DNA of 15,445 nucleotides from positions 1 through 15,445 of the forward strand of contig JBNJHN010000048.1 in NCBI GenBank assembly GCA_051748565.1, written 5' to 3'. A program made the position numbers and the translations under genes. Position 1 is the stretch's first letter; each line of letters begins with the position of its first letter. The notes under the pieces are model-generated. The model did no database searches. It saw nothing but the letters and a program-made list of their open reading frames with translations, and was not told where the DNA came from. The stretch is from SKPH01 sp051748565. GTDB taxonomy: Bacteria; Bacillota; Dethiobacteria; DTU022. This document shows, in pieces, positions 1 through 5,947 of this stretch.

Positions 1-41
1 ACGATAATAATTGCTTTTATATTTTTATTATCCCTGAGTTG

Positions 42-50
42 TGTTATACT
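42..50 (+). promoter_or_regulatory. extended -10 promoter element
   Basis: TGT directly followed by TATACT (45-50) is an extended -10 element. No convincing -35 lies 16-18 bases upstream. It would start transcription near position 57 and drive the small basic ORF and possibly the FmdB gene and pyrG behind it. Confidence 0.45.
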
Positions 51-168
51 TTATTGTGATTTATTGTTGAAAAAGAGTGAATTACTGATCGCATTTTTCT
101 TTCAATATGCAATATTTTATTTAATATTTTTTTGGATAGATACGCAAAGGAGGGGAGCGTTAGAGAAT

Positions 169-261
169 ATGGCACAGGAAAAAACTCGCAAGCAGTTAAA
201 AAGACAGCGAAAGAAAAGAAGAAGAGCTAAGAAAAGAAAGAGATTGAAAGGCCGGACCTAG
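169..261 (+). CDS. tiny highly basic protein, function unknown
   Basis: A 30-residue ORF in which 18 residues are Lys or Arg (MAQEKTRKQLKRQRKKRRRA then more of the same). I do not recognise a family. The composition suggests a nucleic-acid or ribosome-associated peptide, but that is inference from charge only. The ATG at 169 was chosen because AAAGGAGGGG (146-155) precedes it, though the gap to the ATG is long (about 13-15 bases). The frame stays open upstream to a TTG at 64. That 65-residue form would add a hydrophobic, Phe-rich, possibly membrane-spanning segment (about residues 7-25) in front of the basic tail. It has no ribosome binding site and would start almost at the transcription start, so I prefer the short form. 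It ends just before a hairpin. Confidence 0.45.
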   Translation: MAQEKTRKQLKRQRKKRRRAKKRKRLKGRT

Positions 262-264
262 CCA

Positions 265-290
265 GCCGCTCAGCGGCGGTTTATTATATT
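265..290 (+). terminator. hairpin, possible weak terminator
   Basis: GCCGCT C AGCGGC (265-277) is a perfect inverted repeat, followed by GG and a T-rich but A-interrupted run (280-293). It sits 3 bases after the stop of the small basic ORF. The U-tract is imperfect, so termination may be partial. Confidence 0.45.
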
Positions 291-326
291 TTTCATTAAC
301 TTTTTTTGTTGAAAGGAGGTGCAGTT

Positions 327-509
327 TTGCCCCTGTATGAATTTTACTGTTCTGAATGCGAAAAAAAACATGAAGAGTTATGCAGCAGCACTATAAACAG
401 CGTTCAGTGCCCATCCTGCGGAAAAGATGCGAAGAAAGTGCTATCGCTTTTCCGGACAGGAAGAAGCTCTTCAGGCGGTGGAACCACTTCCTCAAGCTGC
501 GGTGGGTGA
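327..509 (+). CDS. FmdB-type zinc-ribbon protein
   Basis: A 60-residue protein starting MPLYEFYCSEC, the characteristic N-terminus of the FmdB/CxxC_CxxC_SSSS small zinc-ribbon family. Two knuckles are visible: Cys8-x2-Cys11 and Cys28-x2-Cys31, presumably binding one zinc. The tail from about residue 48 is Ser/Gly/Thr rich and low complexity (SSSGGGTTSSSCGG), as is common in the family. The start is a TTG at 327, chosen because AAAGGAGGT lies 6-7 bases upstream and because the resulting N-terminus matches the family. The family was named for a putative regulator of formamidase expression, but for most members no role has been shown. The gene lies 76 bases before pyrG on the same strand with no obvious terminator between, so co-transcription is possible. 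Confidence 0.82.
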   Translation: MPLYEFYCSECEKKHEELCSSTINSVQCPSCGKDAKKVLSLFRTGRSSSGGGTTSSSCGG

Positions 510-585
510 ACGAAAACCAGCTGCAGCAGTTGCTGAAGAGACATGATGGTTAGATGGCAAAAAGTAGTGTGGTAAGGGGGCGCGT

Positions 586-2202
586 ATGACTAAGTATATT
601 TTTATTACCGGCGGTGTTGTTTCTTCCCTGGGCAAAGGAATCACAGCAGCATCATTGGGCTGTCTTCTAAAAAACAGAGGATTAAAGCTTACCATACAAA
701 AATTTGACCCCTACATTAATTATGACCCCGGTACAATGAGCCCCTATCAACATGGTGAGGTTTTTGTAACTGAAGATGGAGCTGAAACTGATCTTGATTT
801 AGGTCATTATGAACGTTTTATAGATGAACCTCTTACACGTGACAATAATGTTACTGCAGGCCGGGTATACTGGTCGGTTATCGAGGCTGAAAGAGAAGGG
901 CACTACGAGGGCAATACTGTCCAGGTAATCCCCCATATAACTGATGAAATAAAAAAGTGCGTAACCAAACTGGATAGCAGCAGCGATCTTGATATAATAA
1001 TTACCGAGATAGGTGGAACGGTTGGCGATATTGAAAGCCTGCCCTTTTTAGAGGCTATCCGTCAGTTAAGATATGATCTCGGTTGGGAAAATGTCTTGTT
1101 TGTTCATGTTACCCTGGTTCCATACCTGCCCATGTCCGGTGAACTAAAGACCAAACCGACCCAGCACAGCGTTAAAGAACTTCGCAGTATCGGTATCCAA
1201 CCCGATATTATTGTATGCCGTACCGAATATCCGCTTGGTGATGACTTAAGAAAAAAAATTGCCCTGTTTTGCAATGTCCAGCCTGAAGAAGTTGTTGAGA
1301 ATCTCGATTCCGGGGTAATTTACGAAGTACCCCTTATGCTGCAGGATCAGAACCTCGATCAACTGGTACTGGAAAAATTAAACCTGAACTGTAAACTGGC
1401 AGAGATGCAAAAGTGGCATGATTTAGTTCAGCAGGCCCATAATATGGAAAATGAAGTTACTATTGCCCTTATCGGGAAATATATAGCCCTGCGAGATGCT
1501 TATATCAGTATTAACGAAGCCTTATCCCATGCAGGATTAGAACACAATGTTGCCGTAAAAACCATTCTTGTCCAGGCAGAAGAACTGGAGTCAGGCGATA
1601 TGGATGAATTGCTGGGCAGTGTTGACGGAATACTTGTTCCCGGAGGTTTTGGAGAACGCGGCATAGAGGGGAAAATAAATGCCGTTCGCACAGCAAGGGA
1701 AAACAAGATACCTTTCCTCGGACTTTGCCTTGGAATGCAATGTGCAGTTATAGAATATGCCCGCAATGCAGCCGGAATCGAAGATGCCCACAGTACGGAA
1801 TTTAATCCGGATACCCCGGGGCCTGTAGTTATATACCTTCCTGGCCAGGAAGAGATTTCCAGACTGGGTGGAACTCTTCGTCTCGGTTCTTATCCATGTT
1901 CGATTAAGGAGGGTACTCTGGCCCGGGAAACATATCAGGAAGAACTGGTCTGCGAGAGGCACAGACACCGTTACGAGTTTAATAATGAGTATATCCCTGT
2001 CCTGGAAAAAGCGGGAATGGTTTTTAGCGGGATTAACGAGGAAGACGACCTGGTAGAAATGGTTGAGTTAAAAGACCATCCCTGGTTTATGGCTGTCCAA
2101 TTTCATCCGGAATTTAAATCACGGCCTACCCGTCCGCATCCATTATTTAAAGGATTTATTGACGCGGCGCTTAGATATAAAAAGAATCGGGTTCGGAAAT
2201 AA
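586..2202 (+). CDS. pyrG: CTP synthase (glutamine-hydrolysing)
   Basis: Makes CTP from UTP with ATP and glutamine-derived ammonia, the last step of pyrimidine nucleotide synthesis; a cytosolic tetramer in known cases. At 538 residues it is full length. The N-terminal amidoligase domain (about 1-270) opens with TKYIFITGGVVSSLGKG, the nucleotide-binding loop, followed by the conserved DPYINYDPGTMSPYQHGEV stretch. The C-terminal class I glutaminase domain (about 290-538) has GGFGERG, the nucleophile Cys381 in LGLCLGMQ, and the His/Glu pair in FHPEF near the end. The ATG at 586 follows GGGGG. No Bacillus-type pyrG attenuator (terminator in the leader) is present in the 76-base gap upstream. The last 32 bases overlap the end of the convergent ANTAR gene. 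Confidence 0.97.
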   Translation: MTKYIFITGGVVSSLGKGITAASLGCLLKNRGLKLTIQKFDPYINYDPGTMSPYQHGEVFVTEDGAETDLDLGHYERFIDEPLTRDNNVTAGRVYWSVIEAEREGHYEGNTVQVIPHITDEIKKCVTKLDSSSDLDIIITEIGGTVGDIESLPFLEAIRQLRYDLGWENVLFVHVTLVPYLPMSGELKTKPTQHSVKELRSIGIQPDIIVCRTEYPLGDDLRKKIALFCNVQPEEVVENLDSGVIYEVPLMLQDQNLDQLVLEKLNLNCKLAEMQKWHDLVQQAHNMENEVTIALIGKYIALRDAYISINEALSHAGLEHNVAVKTILVQAEELESGDMDELLGSVDGILVPGGFGERGIEGKINAVRTARENKIPFLGLCLGMQCAVIEYARNAAGIEDAHSTEFNPDTPGPVVIYLPGQEEISRLGGTLRLGSYPCSIKEGTLARETYQEELVCERHRHRYEFNNEYIPVLEKAGMVFSGINEEDDLVEMVELKDHPWFMAVQFHPEFKSRPTRPHPLFKGFIDAALRYKKNRVRK

Positions 2203-2737
2203 TTTTTTCTGCTACTTCCAGCATCGATTTTCTGCTTTCCATGCTTATCTTCTGCAGGTGCCGGTAAGCATTTTCTTCGTTCAGAGACATCTTTTCCATA
2301 AGAATTCCTTTGGCTTTATCGATCTCTCTTCTACTGCTCAACTTTTCCTCTAAACCCTTTATTGCCCTTTTAAGTTTTCTCTTCTGGGCGTATTCCATGC
2401 ATAGCGTTTCTGCTACCGCAATTAGTACTGACGAATCAACCGGCCACTTAAGCTGCATGTAACCGTTAATTGTTTTCCCGCCGGTATTGATGTACAGGGC
2501 GGAGCAGAGCCCGTCTTCTTCAATGATCTGGGCCAGGTGTTTAAGATTTCCCGGGGGCAGATCGGTATCGACAATGGCCAGCCAGGGTTGCTTGCGGCGT
2601 AAAACCCGCAGAAATTCAGGTATGCTTTTACTTTCACCGGAAGAGTAAAAGCTGGCTTGATCAAGCATAGCTGTAAGCGACCTTCTTAAAGCATGGTTGT
2701 CTGTGCCGATACAGTAATCGTAACGTTCGTTGGCCAT
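2171..2737 (-). CDS. response regulator with ANTAR RNA-binding domain
   Basis: A 188-residue protein with an N-terminal receiver-like domain (about 1-115) and a C-terminal ANTAR domain (about 120-180). ANTAR proteins bind dual-hairpin RNAs and prevent transcription termination. Receiver features with this start: Asp57 in IVDTDLPP at the phospho-acceptor position (D-x-x-L-P), Thr85, and Lys97 before WP. Only one acidic residue (Asp13) marks the first pocket, so it may be a modified receiver. The ANTAR core REIDKAKGILMEKM (about 137-150), followed by a helix with AYRHLQ and ending EVAEKII, is typical. I chose the ATG at 2737, preceded by AAAGGG. An upstream in-frame TTG at 2797 would add 20 residues with a poorer site. 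It is 297 bases downstream of glnA on the same strand, which suggests control of nitrogen assimilation. No partner histidine kinase is in view. Confidence 0.88.
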   Translation of the reverse strand: MANERYDYCIGTDNHALRRSLTAMLDQASFYSSGESKSIPEFLRVLRRKQPWLAIVDTDLPPGNLKHLAQIIEEDGLCSALYINTGGKTINGYMQLKWPVDSSVLIAVAETLCMEYAQKRKLKRAIKGLEEKLSSRREIDKAKGILMEKMSLNEENAYRHLQKISMESRKSMLEVAEKIISEPDSFYI

Positions 2738-2854
2738 AAGCAACCCTTTCTCTGCCGTTACAGGGGCCGCGGTTCCCGGTGCGCAGGCTATCCGCAAAGC
2801 AAAATTGGCCCTGCGTTTAGTTTAAAAAGTTGATAGCAGCCCTGTCATGTAGTT

Positions 2855-2885
2855 ATTATACTATGAGATTACTTAAAAATAGCAA
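2855..2885 (-). promoter_or_regulatory. possible promoter for the ANTAR gene
   Basis: On the minus strand TATAAT (2860-2855) is a perfect -10. The nearest -35-like hexamer is TTGCTA (2885-2880), at a spacing of 19, which is long. It could give the ANTAR gene expression independent of the glnA promoter. The transcribed leader to the ATG would be about 110 bases and GC-rich, with an inverted repeat CGCAGG/CCTGCG. Confidence 0.3.
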
Positions 2886-2965
2886 ATAGATCTTCTTAAA
2901 AATAAGAGATCCTCAAGAAGCAAAGGCTTAATCAACAGATAAGTAAAAGAAAACATACAGCAGGT

Positions 2966-2991
2966 TTCCCTCCCCTGTAAGGGGGAGGGAA
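2966..2991. repeat. GC-rich palindrome, possible dispersed repeat or terminator
   Basis: A 10-base perfect stem, TTCCCTCCCC (2966-2975) with GGGGAGGGAA (2982-2991), flanked by a GGGTGGGGT extension. It lies between glnA and the ANTAR gene. There is no clean U-tract on either side, so it is not a textbook terminator, though it may slow or process the glnA transcript. Its style, a C-run/G-run palindrome with an attached G-rich flank, resembles dispersed intergenic palindromes in many bacterial genomes. One copy cannot prove that. Confidence 0.55.
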
Positions 2992-3034
2992 GGGTGGGGT
3001 AAAATTATTACTGCAGTTTCAGGGCAGGTAATAT

Positions 3035-4363
3035 TTAAAACCTGGGCAAATAATTTTGGATTTCCCAGTCGTGGACCTGAATGCGGTAATTGAGCCATTC
3101 TGCCATCCGGCCTTCTCTGAAGCGGTCATAAATATGCTGGCCGAGAGCTTCCTGGACAACTGGATCTTTATCCAGTTCCAAAATTGCTTCATAAAGAGTT
3201 CCGGGAAGGCGATCGATATTGTAAGATTCTTTTTCTTCGTCGGTCATGGTATAAATATTCAGGTTGACCGGTTCCGGTGGTTCGATCTTATTGTGGAGTC
3301 CGTCCAAACCAGCTCTCAGCATTACGGCGAATGCCAGGTACGGGTTACAGGAAGGATCGGGATTGCGTAGTTCAACCCGTGTGCCGATGCCTCTCCTTGC
3401 CGGAACCCGGACCAATGGACTGCGGTTACGGTGCGACCAGGCAATATATACCGGTGCTTCGTAACCGGGGACAAGTCTTTTATATGAGTTAACGAGGGGG
3501 TTGGTTACGGCAGTGTAGCCCTTGGAATGTTTAAGCAAACCACCGACAAAATAAAACATTTCCCGGCTCATTTCCTCCGGGGCATCAGGATCGTAAAATA
3601 TATTATCTCCGTTTCGGAAAAGCGACAGGTGGGTGTGCATGCCGGACCCGTTGACCCCGGTAATCGGCTTGGGCATAAAGGTAGCGTAGAGGCCGTGCCT
3701 CTGGGCAACAGTTCTTACCACAAACCTGAAGGTGGAAAGATCGTCGGCTGTCCGTAAAGCATCACTGTATTTAAAATCTATCTCGTGTTGGCCGGGTGCT
3801 ACCTCGTGGTGGGAGGCTTCAATCTCCAGGCCCATCTGCTCCAGATTTAAGACCATATCCCTTCGGGCATTTTCACCAAGGTCTGTGGGAGCCAGGTCAA
3901 AGTAGCCTCCCTTGTCATGAGTATGCAGTGTCGGAGCACCGTTTTCGTCGGTATAAAACATAAAAAATTCTGCTTCAGGTCCGCAGTTCATAGTCAGGTT
4001 TTCCTTTTTAGCCAGTTCAATCATCCGTCTCAACTGGCTGCGCGGGCATCCTTCGAATGGAGTTCCGTCCGGATTATAAACGTCACACATCAGACGGGCA
4101 ATCCCACCTTCGCGGGGTTGAAAAGGAAAGATGGCAAAGGTGTCGAGGTCGGGTCGCAGGTACATGTCCGATTCTTCGATCCTTACAAATCCCTCAATGG
4201 AAGATCCGTCAAACATGATCTCGCCGTCCAGGGCCTTGCCCAACTGGTCAGTTGTTATCGCCACATTTTTAAGCTGCCCGGCCAGATCGGTAAACTGCAT
4301 GTGGATAAACTTAACACCGGATTCTTTTACCTCGTAAGTAACGTCTTCTTTGTTTTTACTCAT
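3035..4363 (-). CDS. glnA: glutamine synthetase type I (GSI-alpha)
   Basis: Condenses ammonia and glutamate to glutamine with ATP; known enzymes are cytosolic dodecamers. At 442 residues it matches the short GSI-alpha class of Firmicutes (about 444), not the 470-residue beta class with the adenylylation loop. Visible signatures: MFDGSSIEGFVRIEESDM (about 50-67), GPEAEFFMF, the ATP/metal segment around GVNGSGMHTHLS, the flap PGYEAPVYIAW and NRSPLVRVP. Arg61 aligns with the Arg62 that mediates glutamine feedback in the Bacillus subtilis enzyme, so feedback inhibition is likely. The ATG at 4363 follows GAAGGAG. Upstream lie a consensus promoter and a terminator-type leader, so expression is probably controlled by attenuation. 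The ANTAR gene follows in the same direction. Confidence 0.97.
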   Translation of the reverse strand: MSKNKEDVTYEVKESGVKFIHMQFTDLAGQLKNVAITTDQLGKALDGEIMFDGSSIEGFVRIEESDMYLRPDLDTFAIFPFQPREGGIARLMCDVYNPDGTPFEGCPRSQLRRMIELAKKENLTMNCGPEAEFFMFYTDENGAPTLHTHDKGGYFDLAPTDLGENARRDMVLNLEQMGLEIEASHHEVAPGQHEIDFKYSDALRTADDLSTFRFVVRTVAQRHGLYATFMPKPITGVNGSGMHTHLSLFRNGDNIFYDPDAPEEMSREMFYFVGGLLKHSKGYTAVTNPLVNSYKRLVPGYEAPVYIAWSHRNRSPLVRVPARRGIGTRVELRNPDPSCNPYLAFAVMLRAGLDGLHNKIEPPEPVNLNIYTMTDEEKESYNIDRLPGTLYEAILELDKDPVVQEALGQHIYDRFREGRMAEWLNYRIQVHDWEIQNYLPRF

Positions 4364-4397
4364 AACTTCACTCCTTCGTTTATTTAAATTAGGCTGT

Positions 4398-4446
4398 AAA
4401 AAAGAGAAGACGCCCGCTGACAGCTTTTAAGCTGATCAAGCGGGCG
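4398..4446 (-). terminator. intrinsic terminator in the glnA leader (attenuator)
   Basis: Minus strand: outer stem CGCCCGCT/AGCGGGCG (4446-4439 with 4418-4411), a small internal loop, then inner stem CAGCT/AGCTG with a four-base loop, followed by the U-rich run TCTTCTCTTTTTT (4410-4398). It lies between the glnA promoter and the glnA start, about 35 bases before the ATG. It would therefore stop most transcripts before the gene unless prevented. Confidence 0.82.
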
Positions 4447-4456
4447 CCTTTGCCCG
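4441..4456 (-). promoter_or_regulatory. competing 5' hairpin with ANTAR-like hexaloop
   Basis: Minus strand CGGGC-AAAGGC-GCCCG: a 5-base-pair stem with a six-base loop having A at loop position 1 and G at position 4, the pattern described for ANTAR target hairpins (AnnGnn). Its 3' arm (4445-4441) is part of the 5' arm of the leader terminator, so the two structures exclude each other. It begins at or within a base or two of the predicted transcription start. The second hairpin expected of an ANTAR target is not evident; the inner terminator hairpin has a UUAAAA/UAAA loop instead. Confidence 0.5.
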
Positions 4457-4461
4457 AACAA

Positions 4462-4490
4462 ATTATACAGTCAATTATATAAATTGTCAA
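4462..4490 (-). promoter_or_regulatory. consensus sigma-A promoter of glnA
   Basis: On the minus strand TTGACA (4490-4485), 17-base spacer, TATAAT (4467-4462): a perfect match to both hexamers at ideal spacing. The spacer contains the inverted repeat CAATT-n5-AATTG, which overlaps the -35 and could be an operator. Predicted start is near 4455. A promoter this strong with a terminator right behind it fits control by readthrough rather than by initiation. Confidence 0.85.
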
Positions 4491-4511
4491 TAAGATAAAA
4501 GGACATTAAAT
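4484..4511 (+). promoter_or_regulatory. weak candidate promoter for purF
   Basis: TTGTCA (4484-4489) and TTAAAT (4506-4511) with a 16-base spacer, 5/6 and 4/6 matches. It overlaps the -35 region of the divergent glnA promoter, so the two could interfere. No better plus-strand promoter is visible before purF. Confidence 0.3.
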
Positions 4512-4533
4512 AATATTTGTTGAAATATACCGT

Positions 4534-5931
4534 GTGCATAATAGTAATAAGGGTTTATTGAAGAGTTTTTATCCCGAACTGCGGCCGAGGGAGAAGTGCG
4601 GTGTTTTTGCAGTATATAATTATCGCGGTAACGGCAATGCAGCGATTATAACCTACCTTGGATTGCTTGCCCTGCAGCATCGCGGCCAGGAAAGTGCCGG
4701 GATAGCTTTTAGAGGCGATAAAGGGATGCAATTTATTAAAGGTATGGGTGTGGTAGAAAATGTTTTTACCCGCGATCTGCTTTCTTCAATTAAGGCTGAA
4801 ACAATCCTCGGTCATGTTCGCTATTCCACAACAGGGAGCAGCAATATTGCTAATGCTCAGCCCCTGGTTGCCCGTTCGTACGATAAAACAGGAATAGCTC
4901 TTGCTCATAATGGGAACCTTACCAACACCAGAAGCCTGCACCACAAACAGCTTATGGAAGGGCAGATTTTTCACACCACTTCCGATACAGAGATTCTCCT
5001 GAGTTACCTTTTTCGTTATCGCCGTTATGGCTTGGTTAAGTCTGTTCAAAGAACAATGGAGATTATTGAGGGTGCTTATGCGGCAGTGGTTATGGATGAA
5101 GAGCAGATGGTTGCTTTTCGAGATCCGGGCGGTTATCGTCCCCTGGTCATTGGCAAACATGGCAGTGCCATTATAATTGCTTCGGAAACTGCAGCTCTTG
5201 ATACAGTAGGCGCTTCTTTTTTAAGAGAAATAGAACCGGGAGAAATAGTATCTATAGATTCAAACGGAATTAAGTCAACTCAAACAGAGGCTGCTGAAAA
5301 AAAATCTCTCTGTATTTTTGAATATGTCTACTTTGCCCGTCCTGACAGTGAAATTGCAGGACAGAGTGTCCACCAGGTTCGTAAAAAAGTAGGCTCTCTT
5401 TTAGCCGAACGAATCGATACTCCGTTGGACATGGTTATCCCTTCGCCTGATTCGGGGGTATCTGCAGCGATTGGTGTGGCCGAAATCCTTAATCTGCCCT
5501 TGGAATGGGCAGTTCATCGCAATCCCTATCTGGGCAGAACATTTATTGAGCCTACTCAGGCCGGCAGAGAGCTGGCGGTACGCCTGAAATTTAACCCTGT
5601 AAAAGAACTGATTAAGGGGAAAAGGGTAGCCGTGGTTGATGATTCCCTGGTCAGAGGAACAACTGCCAGGGTGCTTACATCCCTGCTGCTTGCTTCAGGT
5701 GCGCTTGAGGTTCATCTCTTAATAGCTTCCCCGCCTTATAGAAATCCCTGTTATTACGGGATTGATATTCCTGTTGCAGAGGATCTGGCAATTCCTGGCA
5801 ATAATTATGATCAGCTGGCTTTATCAATTGGTGCAAAGAGTGTATCGTTTGCTGAACCTGAAGATTTATACCTGGCTCTCGGTGCTGACCAAAATGCATT
5901 TTGTACGGCCTGTTTTTCAGGTGATTATTAA
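4534..5931 (+). CDS. purF: amidophosphoribosyltransferase
   Basis: First committed step of purine synthesis: PRPP plus glutamine to phosphoribosylamine. The N-terminal class II (Ntn) glutaminase uses Cys22 of KCGVFAVYN, exposed after propeptide cleavage; ALQHRGQESAGIAF and the GHVRYSTTG region are also present. The C-terminal phosphoribosyltransferase domain has the PRPP loop VAVVDDSLVRGTT. Four cysteines match the 4Fe-4S ligands of the Bacillus subtilis enzyme: CIFEYVYFARPDS, RNPCYYGID, and Cys457/Cys460 in CTACF. The protein ends five residues after the last ligand, so the C-terminal tail is shorter than in Bacillus. The start is uncertain: GTG at 4534 lacks a ribosome binding site, while TTG at 4558 has a close AAGGG and would put the catalytic Cys at 14, near the usual position. 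guaA follows 16 bases later. Confidence 0.95.
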   Translation: MHNSNKGLLKSFYPELRPREKCGVFAVYNYRGNGNAAIITYLGLLALQHRGQESAGIAFRGDKGMQFIKGMGVVENVFTRDLLSSIKAETILGHVRYSTTGSSNIANAQPLVARSYDKTGIALAHNGNLTNTRSLHHKQLMEGQIFHTTSDTEILLSYLFRYRRYGLVKSVQRTMEIIEGAYAAVVMDEEQMVAFRDPGGYRPLVIGKHGSAIIIASETAALDTVGASFLREIEPGEIVSIDSNGIKSTQTEAAEKKSLCIFEYVYFARPDSEIAGQSVHQVRKKVGSLLAERIDTPLDMVIPSPDSGVSAAIGVAEILNLPLEWAVHRNPYLGRTFIEPTQAGRELAVRLKFNPVKELIKGKRVAVVDDSLVRGTTARVLTSLLLASGALEVHLLIASPPYRNPCYYGIDIPVAEDLAIPGNNYDQLALSIGAKSVSFAEPEDLYLALGADQNAFCTACFSGDY

Positions 5932-5947
5932 AGAAAGGTGAGTTGAT

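Noticed and set aside
3056..4387. Several open frames antisense to glnA
   Set aside because: They mirror glnA codon structure, lack ribosome binding sites and encode nothing recognisable.
4441..4456. Bacillus pyrG-like reiterative initiation at GGGC in the glnA leader
   Set aside because: The predicted start does read GGGC, but the gene is glnA, not pyrG, and a nucleotide-sensing role has no other support.
4452..4462. CCGAAC core resembling a PurR box near purF
   Set aside because: Only one half-site, flanks do not fit AWWW and WWT fully, no paired box at the usual distance, and the bases are explained by the glnA leader hairpin.
4455..4490. GlnR-type operator at the glnA promoter
   Set aside because: The palindrome CAATT-n5-AATTG does not match TGTNA-n7-TNACA; kept only as a possible unknown operator within the promoter entry.
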